Shown here piece after piece: positions 1 through 8,233 of a stretch of DNA of 55,926 nt. This stretch comes from an uncultured Collinsella sp. (GTDB lineage: Bacteria; Actinomycetota; Coriobacteriia; Coriobacteriales; Coriobacteriaceae): assembly GCA_900540875.1 (NCBI GenBank), contig UQHT01000017.1, forward strand, positions 1 to 55,926, in the 5' to 3' direction. The position numbers and the translations under genes are program-made. Within the stretch, counting starts at the first letter, position 1; every line of letters starts with the position of its first letter. The notes under the pieces were generated by a model, which saw nothing but the letters and a program-made list of their open reading frames with translations, did not search any database and was not told where the DNA came from.

Positions 1-144
1 GTTGCGCTTGACGAACATGACGATCAGGTCACGGTAGCGCCACAGTTCTTCCAGGTCCACATCAAACCAGCCGGTGCGCGGCCGAATAACGGTGGTCCAT
101 TGCGTATTATCCCCGGCAGGGGTCTGGTTGCGTTGCTCTGCCAT
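1..144 (-). CDS. ABC-2 type polysaccharide export permease, N-terminal fragment
   Basis: The first 48 codons of a gene that runs off the left edge. The start ATG at 144 is preceded by AAAGGG. The peptide contains TGWFDVDLEELWRYRDLI followed by a hydrophobic-basic stretch. This is the typical N-terminus of Wzm-type permeases that export teichoic acid, O-antigen or capsule chains together with a separate ATPase. In the family this part forms the interfacial helix before the first membrane segment. It lies downstream of the acyltransferase remnant and a terminator, on the same strand, as in a surface-polysaccharide locus. This end of the window seems foreign to the rest (see the lysS chimera). 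The family call rests on the motif only, because the membrane domain is not in the window. Confidence 0.6.
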   Translation of the reverse strand, partial: MAEQRNQTPAGDNTQWTTVIRPRTGWFDVDLEELWRYRDLIVMFVKRN

Positions 145-261
145 AAAAAGCCCTTTCAAAAATAGATATTTCATGGGAATCCCCGATACATACTTATAGA
201 CAATTCATTGTACCATAATCCGCTGTAAAAAACAATGTTTGCACTGTGCAGAAAGCGCTGC

Positions 262-310
262 CAAAACAAAAACCGCCCTGCAGGCCCGGAACAGGGGATG
301 CAGAACGGTT
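262..310 (-). terminator. Rho-independent terminator after the acyltransferase segment
   Basis: Read on the minus strand, an imperfect hairpin (AACCG and TGCA pairing with TGCA and CGGTT) is followed by TTTTTGTTTTGG. It lies just after the stop at 319 and before the permease start at 144. Confidence 0.6.
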
Positions 311-318
311 CAAAGAGT

Positions 319-2799
319 TTATTTTGCGGTCAGCCTGCGCCAGCCGGTGCGCAGCAATGTCCAGCAGCCAAGCAGCAGCAGGGAAAGCAGGATGTCCCAT
401 GCAAGGCGGCAGGGTAGTGTGAACAGCAGGCGGTCTTTTTGCCAGATGGCACTGGTGAACACATCCATGTGGTGTACAAAGAACAGCCACAGGCTATGCC
501 GCCCCAGAAAACTGAGCGCTGGGCGCAAAGTGTTATTGGCGTTCAGTTCACGGCACAGATGGCAGAAGATCCAGATGCCGCATACGCTGATGGCGGCGCA
601 CAAAATGTAATTGGAGTATGTGCGGGAAGCAAGTTCAATATAAATGCCCTGCTGGCAGCACCATGCCCAGGGAATCAGCATGGCAAGGAAAAGCGGGACC
701 CGGTAACGGTCCAACAGTGCCTGATGCTGGTGGAACAGCTGCCCCAATGTGAGGTACATGACAACGACCATTGCAACATCCAGACATTGGGGAAGATACT
801 GTACCTGCCCGATGTATGCCCCGAACAGCATGACAATGAAACTGACGGCAAAATCCCCTTTGGGGAACAAAAGCCCCAGCAGCTCCCAGATCAGCTTGCC
901 CCAGAACAGTGCAAACAAAAACCATGGCATGCCGCAGCTGGGAATGCCCATCATCTTGCGCGGCGGCAGATTGGTGATGGCGAGCAAGGTCTTGCCGACC
1001 AGGTCCTCGGGCTCATAATAACCGTGAATGCCGGAGAGGATGGTACGGTCGGTGCCGGTGCCGTCGTCGAGCGTAAAGTTCAGCAGCTTCTTGGACTTCT
1101 TGACGGCCTCGCATGCCTTGACCTTCACGGCGCGGAAGTCGCTCTTGGAGAAGGTATCAAAGTCGACGAACTCCTCAAACAGCGGCTCGACGGCAATCTT
1201 GGAATAATCAACCGTGGGCTTGAGCGGCTTGACGAAGGGGCTCGCGGCGTTGCCGGCCTCGGCAGCCTTGGCGGCAGCGGCACCGGACTGGAAACCCTTC
1301 TCGGGCTTCATGTGCGGGAACAGCAGCACGTCGCGGATGGAAGCCTGGTTGGTGAGCAGCATGACCACGCGGTCGATACCGATACCGATGCCGCCCGCGG
1401 GAGGCATACCGTATTCGAGGGCGCGCACGTAATCCTCGTCGTATTCCATGGCCTCGTCGTCGCCACCGGCCTTCTCGGCCATCTGGGCAGCGAAGCGCTC
1501 GGCCTGGTCGACCGGGTCGTTGAGCTCAGAGAACGCGTTCGCGTACTCGTGGCCGGCGATGACCAGCTCAAAGCGATGGGTCAGGCGCGGGTCATCCTCA
1601 AAGCGCTTGGCAAGCGGGCTAACCTCGATGGGGTAATCGCACACAAAGGTGGGGTTGACGATGGTGTCCTCGCCCAGCTCGTCATAGATCTCGGCGATGA
1701 TCTTGCCGGCGGTCCACTCGGGCTTGATTTCCAGGCCCTTCTCGCGTGCGGCGGCAGCAAGCTCCTCAACCGGCGTGTCGATGGTGACCGGCTTGCCAAT
1801 CACGTCAGAAACGATATCGGTCATGGAACGACTGGCCCACTCGCCGGACAGATCGATGGTCTGGCCCTGGTACTCAATAACCTCGGGGTTGCCGATAGCC
1901 TTGTTAGCGGCCTTAATGACACCCTGGGCAAGCGCCTTCATGCCCTCGAGATCGGAGAAGGCACGGTAGGCCTCCATCGTGGTGAACTCGGGATTGTGGG
2001 TAAGATCCATGCCCTCGTTGCGGAAGATACGACCGATTTCGAACACGCGCTCAAAGCCGCCGACGATGCAGCGCTTGAGGTGCAGCTCGGTGGCGATACG
2101 CAGGTAGCACTCCTGATCGAGCGCGTTGAAGTGCGTGATGAACGGCTTGGCAGTAGCTCCGCCCTGGATGGTCTGCAGGATAGGGGTCTCGACCTCCATG
2201 TAGCCGTCGGACTCCATAAAGCGACGAAACGTGGAGAGGATCTGCGAGCGCTTGCGGAAGGTCTCGCGAACGTCATCGTTGGCGATCAGGTCGACATAGC
2301 GCTGACGATAGCGGGTCTCCTTGTCGGAGAGACCGTGGAACTTCTCGGGCAACGGGCGAACGGCCTTGGACAGCAGCGTCGCGCTCTTAGGAGCAACGGA
2401 AAGTTGGCCGCGCTGGGTGCGCACGACTACGCCGGTCACGCCCAGGATATCGCCCAGGTCGAGCGCCTTGAGCGTGTTCCAGGCGGCCTCGTCCATATCG
2501 TTGATGCGGCAGAACAGCTGGATCTCGCCGGTCGCGTCGCGCACGACGATGAACATGATCTTGCCCTGACCGCGCTTTGCGACCACACGGCCGCCGATCT
2601 TCACGACGTCCTCGGTGTCCTCGCCATCGGCGAGCTCGGCGTACTTAGTCTCGATGTCGACGACGTAGTCCTCAATCTCGGAGTGTTCGGGATACGGGTT
2701 CTGGCCCGCCTCGAACAGGGAGGCACGCTTGGCCAGGCGGGTGGCGCGCTCGTCGTTGAGCGTCGATGCCTGATCGGCGGCGTTCTGGTTTTCTGCCAT
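319..2799 (-). CDS. lysS: Lysyl-tRNA synthetase with tRNA-binding domain, fused in frame to an acyltransferase C-terminus (chimera)
   Basis: Class II lysyl-tRNA synthetase, which charges tRNA-Lys. The start at 2799 has GAGGAG upstream. Residues about 60-150 form the OB anticodon-binding fold. Motif 2 (RNEGMDLTHNPEFTTME, ~260-277) and motif 3 (GIGIGIDRVVMLL, ~470-483) are intact. Residues ~530-622 are an EMAP/tRNA_bind domain (FRAVKVKACEAV, NLPPRKMMGI), an extra domain that I believe is native to lysS in this lineage. At position ~922-936 the tRNA_bind domain stops after SCGM. The frame continues as a ~200-residue hydrophobic segment (PWFLFALFWGK, FLGRHSLWLFFVHH) typical of the C-terminal half of acyltransferase-3 membrane proteins. 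A natural protein of this kind is unlikely, so I read it as an assembly join or a recombination scar. The synthetase core would remain functional. It follows greA by 79 bp. Confidence 0.85.
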   Translation of the reverse strand: MAENQNAADQASTLNDERATRLAKRASLFEAGQNPYPEHSEIEDYVVDIETKYAELADGEDTEDVVKIGGRVVAKRGQGKIMFIVVRDATGEIQLFCRINDMDEAAWNTLKALDLGDILGVTGVVVRTQRGQLSVAPKSATLLSKAVRPLPEKFHGLSDKETRYRQRYVDLIANDDVRETFRKRSQILSTFRRFMESDGYMEVETPILQTIQGGATAKPFITHFNALDQECYLRIATELHLKRCIVGGFERVFEIGRIFRNEGMDLTHNPEFTTMEAYRAFSDLEGMKALAQGVIKAANKAIGNPEVIEYQGQTIDLSGEWASRSMTDIVSDVIGKPVTIDTPVEELAAAAREKGLEIKPEWTAGKIIAEIYDELGEDTIVNPTFVCDYPIEVSPLAKRFEDDPRLTHRFELVIAGHEYANAFSELNDPVDQAERFAAQMAEKAGGDDEAMEYDEDYVRALEYGMPPAGGIGIGIDRVVMLLTNQASIRDVLLFPHMKPEKGFQSGAAAAKAAEAGNAASPFVKPLKPTVDYSKIAVEPLFEEFVDFDTFSKSDFRAVKVKACEAVKKSKKLLNFTLDDGTGTDRTILSGIHGYYEPEDLVGKTLLAITNLPPRKMMGIPSCGMPWFLFALFWGKLIWELLGLLFPKGDFAVSFIVMLFGAYIGQVQYLPQCLDVAMVVVMYLTLGQLFHQHQALLDRYRVPLFLAMLIPWAWCCQQGIYIELASRTYSNYILCAAISVCGIWIFCHLCRELNANNTLRPALSFLGRHSLWLFFVHHMDVFTSAIWQKDRLLFTLPCRLAWDILLSLLLLGCWTLLRTGWRRLTAK

Positions 2800-2809
2800 A
2801 AGATAGCTC

Positions 2810-2850
2810 CTCAAACTAAAACGCTCCCCAGGATTCGGTCCCAGGGAGCG
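2810..2850 (-). terminator. Terminator or attenuator between greA and lysS
   Basis: CGCTCCC at 2844-2850 pairs with GGGAGCG-type bases at 2822-2828 on the minus strand, followed by TTTTAGTTT. The run of T ends just before the lysS ribosome binding site, so read-through into lysS may be partial. Confidence 0.55.
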
Positions 2851-2878
2851 AAAACATACCTTTACGCGGGACCGTGGT

Positions 2879-3349
2879 CTAGCGTGCGATCTTGGCGATG
2901 GTGTAGATGCGGGTCTTGCCGGAAGGCGTAACGACCTCGACGGAGTCGCCCTCACCATGACCGATGATGGCGTGGCCGACCGGAGACTCGTTGGAGATCT
3001 TGTGCTCGAGCGAGTTGGTCTCGGTGGTACCGACAAGCGTGACGTCCATGAGCTCACCGTTGGGGTCAACCAGGGTGACGGTCGAGCCAATGGAGACGGT
3101 CAGGTCGCCCGTGCTGGCAGCGATCTGAGCGTTGGCGAGGATGGCCTGGATCTCGGCGATACGAGCGGCGTTTTGGGCCTGCTTGTCCTTAGCGGCATCG
3201 TACTCGGAGTTCTCCGAAAGGTCGCCGAACGCGCGGGCTTCCTTGATGTCCTCGACGATCTCCTTGGCGTAATCGCCCTCACGCCAAGCGAGCTCCTCGA
3301 CGAGCTTCTGGCGGCCCTCAGCGGTCAGTACGATCTGGCTTGCGTCCAT
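2879..3349 (-). CDS. greA: Transcription elongation factor GreA
   Basis: 156 residues, the usual GreA length. GreA binds the secondary channel of RNA polymerase and stimulates cleavage of backtracked transcripts. The N-terminal coiled coil carries the acidic tip region GDLSENSEYDAAKD (~42-55). The C-terminal FKBP-like domain has NESPVGHAIIGHGEGD and ends with RIYTIAKI. It lies directly upstream of lysS on the same strand, a common pairing, but a hairpin lies between the two genes. No anomalies were seen. Confidence 0.96.
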   Translation of the reverse strand: MDASQIVLTAEGRQKLVEELAWREGDYAKEIVEDIKEARAFGDLSENSEYDAAKDKQAQNAARIAEIQAILANAQIAASTGDLTVSIGSTVTLVDPNGELMDVTLVGTTETNSLEHKISNESPVGHAIIGHGEGDSVEVVTPSGKTRIYTIAKIAR

Positions 3350-3455
3350 ACGGATATCTCCCCAACTATGATGTAACGATCAACTGTCAACAAAACGAAA
3401 AAGACCGGCTAGCCTGCGGGCAAGCCGGTCAGGTGCTCACCCCAAAGGGATGGGA

Positions 3456-3731
3456 CTACTCTGCGTCCGCGTCGCTGTCCTCTGCCTTCTTTTGCTTGGC
3501 GGCAGCGAGCTTGGCCTCGAGCTCTGCGATCTCCTTGTCCTCCTTGGACTCCTCGACCACAACGTCCTCGGCCTGCTTGGTTTCGCCCTTATCATCGCCT
3601 TCCATACCCTCGCGGATATTCTTGACGGTAGAGCCGAGGGACTTACCGAGCTTCGGCAGGTTCTTGGGCCCAAAGATAATCAGGACAACGACGAGAATAA
3701 TGATGAGCTCAGGAGCCCTCAGTCCAAACAT
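3456..3731 (-). CDS. tatA: Twin-arginine translocase subunit TatA
   Basis: 91 residues. The start at 3731 has GGAGG seven bases upstream. A longer reading in the same frame would start inside the tRNA-Pro gene and is rejected. The N-terminus MFGLRAPELIIILVVVLIIF is a single membrane helix. It is followed by the TatA hinge FGPKNLPKLGKSLGS and an amphipathic helix, then a highly acidic/basic Ala- and Glu-rich tail (~45-91). TatA oligomers form the passage for folded Tat substrates. No tatC is in the window. TatA and TatB families are hard to separate by sequence, but the FGP hinge and short length fit TatA/E. Confidence 0.9.
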   Translation of the reverse strand: MFGLRAPELIIILVVVLIIFGPKNLPKLGKSLGSTVKNIREGMEGDDKGETKQAEDVVVEESKEDKEIAELEAKLAAAKQKKAEDSDADAE

Positions 3732-3804
3732 GTAGACCTCCACAATACAGCGAGACAAGCTCGAATGAGTATACCGCGGGTATCGCGGTATCACAACAAT
3801 AGCT

Positions 3805-3832
3805 AAAAAAAGGGACCGCAAGAAGCGGTCCC
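3805..3832 (-). terminator. Terminator of tRNA-Pro
   Basis: Minus-strand hairpin AGGGACCGC-TTCTT-GCGGTCCCT followed by seven T. It lies 12 bases downstream of the tRNA 3' end. Confidence 0.85.
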
Positions 3833-3843
3833 TCCTCATGCTC

Positions 3844-3920
3844 TGGTCGGGTTGACTGGATTTGAACCAGCGACCCCTGCGTCCCGAACGCAGTGCTCTA
3901 CCAAACTGAGCCACAACCCG
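3844..3920 (-). tRNA. tRNA-Pro (anticodon CGG)
   Basis: 77-nt cloverleaf on the minus strand. The acceptor pair is CGGGTTG/CAACCCG, the anticodon arm is CTGCG-TTCGGGA-CGCAG with CGG at positions 34-36, and the T arm contains GGTTCAAATCC. The terminal CCA is encoded in the DNA. Confidence 0.95.
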
Positions 3921-3969
3921 TTAGCTCGACTATAGTAACAAAGATCTCCGTCGTGTGCCAGAGAAATTT

Positions 3970-4866
3970 TTACTTCTTTGGCGCTTCAATGCGGACCGTG
4001 TTGGAAACAAGCTCTGTTGCATACGCCCACCAGCCGTTTTGTTGAGCGTCTGCCGCAAGATTGACTGCCGTGGCAGCGGTATCGCAGAGAGCAAACGAAC
4101 AGGCACCCGAACCGCACACGTTTGCGGCAATAGTACCGTCCTGTGAACGAAGCCAGTCGAGCACCGTTTGAATCCGCGGCTCCATCTGCGCGGAAATGAC
4201 ACCCAGGTTGTTGTGGACGAGCGCGTAGGCCGCCTCTGCGTCTCCCGAGCGAAGGGCGGATGTAATCGCTCCGGGCTTGTCCGCAGGCGCTGGGGTCTCG
4301 TCAAAACGTCGATAGGCTTTAATTGTCGAAACGCTTGCCTCGCGCGGCTTGACCAGCACGACGGGTGTCGCGGGTAGTGCGGGGTACTCGGTTGCCAGCA
4401 CGTCTCCCCCACCCACGTAAAATGCAGGGCTGGCATGCAAAAAGAAGGGAACGTCGGCGCCAATGCCGCGCGCGATGTTGTCCAGCGCGGGATCGGCACG
4501 GTCGATACCCCAACGCTCTACCAAGGCGACAATGACCGCCGCGGCATCCGTCGAAGGACCGCCCAGGCCGGCACACAACGGGATGCTCTTCTCGATCGTG
4601 ATGCAGACGTTGGCTTCGCGACCATAATGCTCGGCCATAGCAGCGGCCGCGCGATACGCCGTATTCTTTTGCATAGGAAAGTCGGATGCCGGAATCGTCT
4701 GGACGGTCAGCGCCTGTGCCGGCGTGACCGTCACGGTATCGGCAAGACCGACGGCTGCCATCAGGGAATCGACCTTATGGTAGCCGCGGTCGTCGCGCGC
4801 GGTATGAACCCCCAGATAGAGGTTGATCTTTGCCGGCGCGGAAAGGGTCAGGGACCAATCGGTCAC
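3970..4866 (-). CDS. ispE: 4-diphosphocytidyl-2-C-methyl-D-erythritol kinase
   Basis: 298 residues, a GHMP-family kinase of the non-mevalonate (MEP) isoprenoid pathway. It phosphorylates CDP-ME with ATP. Visible are the N-terminal substrate segment APAKINLYLGV (~10-20), the ATP-binding glycine-rich loop PLCAGLGGPSTDAAA (~96-110), GIGADVPFFL (~137-146) and the C-terminal VCGSGACSFAL loop. The ATP loop reads GPSTD where most members have GGSSD or GGGSSD, a mild variant. The start codon lies two bases after the veg stop, so veg and ispE form a tight operon as in many Gram-positives. Confidence 0.94.
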   Translation of the reverse strand: MTDWSLTLSAPAKINLYLGVHTARDDRGYHKVDSLMAAVGLADTVTVTPAQALTVQTIPASDFPMQKNTAYRAAAAMAEHYGREANVCITIEKSIPLCAGLGGPSTDAAAVIVALVERWGIDRADPALDNIARGIGADVPFFLHASPAFYVGGGDVLATEYPALPATPVVLVKPREASVSTIKAYRRFDETPAPADKPGAITSALRSGDAEAAYALVHNNLGVISAQMEPRIQTVLDWLRSQDGTIAANVCGSGACSFALCDTAATAVNLAADAQQNGWWAYATELVSNTVRIEAPKK

Positions 4867-4868
4867 CG

Positions 4869-5165
4869 CTAGTGCTCCTCGAGCTGATTGCCGAGCGGGG
4901 TAAAGATGTGCTCGCCGCTCTCGGGGTCGAACAGCTCGACCTGGCCGGTGAGAACATCAATATACTGGTAGGACTGACGCGACTTGCGGCCACGGCGCTC
5001 GTCGACCTCGACGATAAAGACTGCCGGATGGACGCTCTTGATGGTGCCCATGCGCTCGACGACGCGGGTGCGGCCCATGTTGGCCTTCACCTTAACGCGA
5101 TCGCCCACCATATCGGTCAGCTTCTCGTGGATGTCGTCGACGTGATTGACTTCCATCTCTTCCAT
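4869..5165 (-). CDS. veg: Veg family protein
   Basis: 98 residues from the ATG at 5165, chosen because GGAGG lies eight bases upstream. An ATG 24 bases further upstream lacks this spacing. The family pattern is clear: VNHVDDIHEKLTDMVG, VKVKANMGRTRVVERMGTI, PAVFIVEVDERR and SYQYIDVLTGQVELF. Veg (DUF1021) is a small SH3-like protein linked in Bacillus to biofilm regulation. Its molecular activity is not settled. It is followed by ispE with a two-base gap, so the pair is co-transcribed. Confidence 0.88.
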   Translation of the reverse strand: MEEMEVNHVDDIHEKLTDMVGDRVKVKANMGRTRVVERMGTIKSVHPAVFIVEVDERRGRKSRQSYQYIDVLTGQVELFDPESGEHIFTPLGNQLEEH

Positions 5166-5232
5166 GAACAGGGCCTCCAGAAGGTGCAATTCAAAAAGGG
5201 GATAATACCCCTAAGATAGACAAAACTCTAAT

Positions 5233-5262
5233 ACTATAGCACCCTGTTGCGACCACGCGCAA
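5233..5262 (-). promoter_or_regulatory. Candidate promoter of veg-ispE
   Basis: On the minus strand TTGCGC (5262-5257) and an extended -10 TGCTATAGT (hexamer 5238-5233) are 18 bases apart. They lie about 70 bases upstream of the veg start. Sequence match only. Confidence 0.45.
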
Positions 5263-5279
5263 GTAGCTAATTTGGCTAC

Positions 5280-5726
5280 TTACAGATTGTCGGTATCGAG
5301 GACTATGGTGAATGGACCGTCGTTGACGAGGTCGACCTTCATATTGGCGCCGAAGATGCCATGCGCCACGTGCTCGACATCCTCGCGCACAAGCGTCAGG
5401 AAGTACTCGTAGAGCTCGTTGGCGACATCGGGGGCGCCTGCATCGGTAAACGATGGGCGGCGGCCGTGACGGCAATCGGCGAACAGCGTGAACTGCGACA
5501 CCACGAGAACCTCGCCGTCGACATCGGCAAGCGCCAGGTTGGTCTTGCCGTTCTCATCCTCGTTAATGCGCAAGCCCCGGAGCTTGCCCCACAGCTTATC
5601 GGCCTCGGCGCGCGTGTCGCCGTGGCCCACGCCCAGCAGCACCAGATAGCCGCGCCCAATTTTGCCCACGCACTCACCGTCGACCGTCACGCCGGCATTG
5701 AGCACGCGCTGCACCACCGCACGCAC
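5280..5726 (-). CDS. dtd: D-aminoacyl-tRNA deacylase
   Basis: 148 residues, the usual Dtd length. It hydrolyses D-amino acids (and glycine mischarged on tRNA-Ala) from tRNA. It opens with MRAVVQRVLNAGVTVDGE. The catalytic SQFTLFADCRHGRRPSF segment lies at ~78-94. The cross-subunit motif near the C-terminus reads NDGPFTIVLDT, with GPFT where most Dtd proteins have GPVT. It begins four bases after the rdgB stop, so it is the second gene of an rdgB-dtd unit of nucleotide and translation quality control. A small hairpin (5261-5281) without a T run follows the stop. Confidence 0.93.
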   Translation of the reverse strand: MRAVVQRVLNAGVTVDGECVGKIGRGYLVLLGVGHGDTRAEADKLWGKLRGLRINEDENGKTNLALADVDGEVLVVSQFTLFADCRHGRRPSFTDAGAPDVANELYEYFLTLVREDVEHVAHGIFGANMKVDLVNDGPFTIVLDTDNL

Positions 5727-5730
5727 GGCC

Positions 5731-6372
5731 TTACTCCTCGCCCGTCAGCTTGGCGGACAGATGCTCGAGCGCATGGAATCGATGGCTGATGGCGTTCTTC
5801 TCGTCCGCCGTCAGTTCGGCCATGGTCTTGCCCGGCGTGTCGACCGGCAGGAACAGCGGGTCGTAGCCAAAGCCGTGATCGCCGCGGCCCTCGTGTGCGA
5901 TAGCGCCCTCGCAGGTGCCCTCACCATAGGTGACCAAACCGTCCGTGTCGATGAGCGCGACGACGCTCATAAAGCGTGCAGTGCGGTCCTCGTCGGCCAC
6001 GCCCTCCAGATTCACGAGCAGCTTGGCATTGTTGGCGGCATCGTCGCCGTGAACGCCCGCGTAGCGCGCGCTATACACACCGGGCTCACCTTCCAACGCG
6101 TCGACGACCAGGCCCGAATCGTCGGCAATGGCCATGAGTCCCGTCTCTTCGACGGCAGCCTGCGCCTTGATGATGGCGTTCTCCAAAAACGTCGTGCCGT
6201 TTTCCTCGGGGTCCTCAAAATCGCCCAGCTGGCCGAGCGCCACAAAGCGAACCTCGGGCATAACCTTGCCCAAAATGGCCTCGATCTCGGTGAGCTTATG
6301 GGCGTTGCCCGTTGCCACGACGATGGTCGCCGCCGGGTCGAGGGTGTCGATGTCAATCTTCTCAAGTGCCAT
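5731..6372 (-). CDS. rdgB: dITP/XTP pyrophosphatase (RdgB/HAM1 family)
   Basis: 213 residues from the ATG at 6372, which has GGAGA upstream. An ATG 21 bases earlier has no such site. Family motifs are VVATGNAHKLTEIEAIL (substrate and metal site, ~15-31), TFLENAIIKAQ, ADDSGLVVDAL (~70-80), GVYSARYAG, GFGYDPLF and the C-terminal SHRFHALEHL. The enzyme removes non-canonical purine triphosphates. Its order upstream of dtd is consistent with a small house-cleaning operon. Confidence 0.93.
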   Translation of the reverse strand: MALEKIDIDTLDPAATIVVATGNAHKLTEIEAILGKVMPEVRFVALGQLGDFEDPEENGTTFLENAIIKAQAAVEETGLMAIADDSGLVVDALEGEPGVYSARYAGVHGDDAANNAKLLVNLEGVADEDRTARFMSVVALIDTDGLVTYGEGTCEGAIAHEGRGDHGFGYDPLFLPVDTPGKTMAELTADEKNAISHRFHALEHLSAKLTGEE

Positions 6373-6455
6373 GAGTGGTCTCCTTGTCTCCATAGCAATG
6401 CCGTGTTGAGGACGGCGAGGCCTCGGCCTCTCCCCCTCTTAATCAGCGGCAGTCT

Positions 6456-6517
6456 TATACTTCGACGTTTTCCCAGATAAAACCTGCCAAAATAAACCTG
6501 TCCCTTTTTGGCAGGTT
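6456..6517 (-). repeat. Stop-anchored hairpin repeat, copy C (after rph)
   Basis: A perfect 12-bp stem, AACCTGCCAAAA (6481-6492) and TTTTGGCAGGTT (6506-6517), surrounds the 13-nt loop TAAACCTGTCCCT. The outer base of the stem overlaps the rph stop codon. On the minus strand it is followed by TTTTAT, so it can also end transcription. The flank GACGTTTTCCCAGAT recurs beside copies A and D. Confidence 0.85.
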
Positions 6518-7241
6518 AGGCGAGGGCTTGGCGCTGGAACTCGATGAGCTCGGCAATGCCCTTGTCGCCCAAATCGAGCAGGGCATTGAGGCGCTTGCGG
6601 TCGAAGGGCGCCTGCTCGCCAGTGCCCTGGAGCTCGATCATCTCACCGGCGTCGGTGGCGACAAGGTTCATGTCGACCTCGGCGTGACTGTCCTCGGAAT
6701 AATCCAGGTCGAGCAGGGTGTTGCCGTCGACAACGCCCATGGAAATCGCGGCGACCTGGCCCGTGAGCGGGATGCGCTCGAGCTTACCCGCCTCGACCCA
6801 CATGGTAAGGGCGTCGTGCAGTGCCACCCAGGCGCCGGTAATGCTCGCCGTTCGCGTGCCGCCATCGGCCTGGATCACGTCGCAGTCGACGATGACGGTG
6901 CACTCTCCGAGCGCCTTCATGTTGACGACGGTGCGCAAGCTACGGCCAATGAGGCGCTCGATCTCCATGGAGCGACCCTTGCGGTTGGCGTGCTCGCGCT
7001 TGCAGCGCTTGCCGGTCGATGCCGGCAACATGGCGTACTCCGCCGTTACCCAACCGGCCTTGGCGCCCTTGCGCCAGCCCGGCACACCCTCCTCGATGGT
7101 GGCAGCGCACAGCACGCGCGTATCGCCAAACTCGGCCAGGCACGAACCGTGGGCGTGCTTCATGACGCCGCGAGTAAGTTTGATGGGGCGTAGCTCATCG
7201 GCGGCGCGGCCGTTGGCGCGATTGACCTGCATATACTCCAT
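6516..7241 (-). CDS. rph: Ribonuclease PH
   Basis: 241 residues. It is a phosphate-dependent 3'-to-5' exoribonuclease that trims tRNA 3' ends. Characteristic segments are NRANGRAADELRPIKLTRG at the start, GSCLAEFGDTRVLCAATIE, RKGRSMEIERLIGRSLR (~91-107), DCDVIQADGGTRTASITGAW and LDLDYSEDSHAEVDMN. GAAAGGA precedes the start. The TAA stop overlaps the foot of a hairpin repeat that may also terminate transcription. rdgB lies downstream on the same strand beyond that hairpin; rph-rdgB adjacency is common. Confidence 0.96.
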   Translation of the reverse strand: MEYMQVNRANGRAADELRPIKLTRGVMKHAHGSCLAEFGDTRVLCAATIEEGVPGWRKGAKAGWVTAEYAMLPASTGKRCKREHANRKGRSMEIERLIGRSLRTVVNMKALGECTVIVDCDVIQADGGTRTASITGAWVALHDALTMWVEAGKLERIPLTGQVAAISMGVVDGNTLLDLDYSEDSHAEVDMNLVATDAGEMIELQGTGEQAPFDRKRLNALLDLGDKGIAELIEFQRQALA

Positions 7242-7295
7242 AGAAAAATCCTTTCGGCAAAAGGTGTGGCGAAGGCTTTGGCGGCTACCTTACAT

Positions 7296-8180
7296 CTATT
7301 TCAGCTCATCGATATCGATATGCTCAATGCTCTTGAGCGGCTGGCCAAAGATAAAACTGCCCGCCACCGCAAACTCGGCAATGTTATCGGCCGTCGTTGC
7401 AAAACGATGCTGCGGCTCGGCTGCGTCGCCCGCCAGCTGCTCGCGGCGCGTGAGAATATCGGTCAGCTCGCGCGTGGTCTCCTCGGCGGAGCTCACCACG
7501 CGCACCCCAGACCCCAGCGCATGGCGGATAGGTCCCACCAACAGCGGAAAATGCGTGCAGCCGAGCACCACGGTATCGATGCCGTGATCGCGTAGCGGTT
7601 CAACCGTGGTGCCGACCAGCGCGCGTACGGCAGGCGTATCGAAGATGTCCTCGTTCTCGAGCCACTGCTCTTGCAGATGCGCGCCCGAAGCGAGCTCGTG
7701 CTCAACGACCTCGACAAAGCTCGAGGCAGGGCAGCCGTATACGTCGACGCCGGCATCCAGATCCTGAATGGCACGCGTATAAGCTCCTGAGCGAATGGTG
7801 AGGTTGGTGGCAAGCACGCCCACCCGGCGCGTACGGGTACTGTTGATTGCCGCGCGTGCTCCCGGTGCGATCACACCGATGACGGGAACGTCGAGCACCT
7901 GCTGGGCCAGACGCAAGGCCGCAGCGGTCGCCGTATTGCAGGCGATGACCATGATCTTGACGTCGTGCTTCGACAGCCAACGGCCCGCCTGCAGTGCAAA
8001 CGAGCGCACCTCGTCCTCGGTGCGGGTGCCGTAGGGGCAGCGCTTGGTGTCGCCAAAGTAGTAAACGGACTCGTGCGGCAGCGCCGTCGCGATGGCGCGC
8101 GCAACCGTCAGACCGCCCAAACCAGAATCGAACACGCCAATCGGGCGCGTGTCGCCTGCCGGATTCTCGATATCGGACAT
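7296..8180 (-). CDS. murI: Glutamate racemase
   Basis: 294 residues from the ATG at 8180, preceded by GGTGAGG. An upstream in-frame extension has no ribosome binding site. The enzyme makes D-glutamate for peptidoglycan. Visible are PIGVFDSGLGGLTVARAI (~13-30), DTKRCPYGTR, the catalytic cysteine motifs VIACNTATAAALR (~80-92) and VLGCTHFPLL (~192-201), and SSAEET. It lies between the HAD hydrolase and rph on the same strand. Only 53 bases separate it from the HAD gene stop. Confidence 0.95.
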   Translation of the reverse strand: MSDIENPAGDTRPIGVFDSGLGGLTVARAIATALPHESVYYFGDTKRCPYGTRTEDEVRSFALQAGRWLSKHDVKIMVIACNTATAAALRLAQQVLDVPVIGVIAPGARAAINSTRTRRVGVLATNLTIRSGAYTRAIQDLDAGVDVYGCPASSFVEVVEHELASGAHLQEQWLENEDIFDTPAVRALVGTTVEPLRDHGIDTVVLGCTHFPLLVGPIRHALGSGVRVVSSAEETTRELTDILTRREQLAGDAAEPQHRFATTADNIAEFAVAGSFIFGQPLKSIEHIDIDELK

Positions 8181-8233
8181 GACCTCACCAGATTCTCTCT
8201 CGAAAAGATATGGCTCAGCGCGATAGAACCGCA

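Noticed and set aside
439..2931. 830-codon plus-strand frame opposite lysS
   Set aside because: Antisense shadow running across the chimera join; no recognisable protein.
3732..3914. N-terminal extension of tatA into the tRNA-Pro gene
   Set aside because: It reads through the tRNA and its terminator. The ATG at 3731 has GGAGG and gives the normal TatA start.
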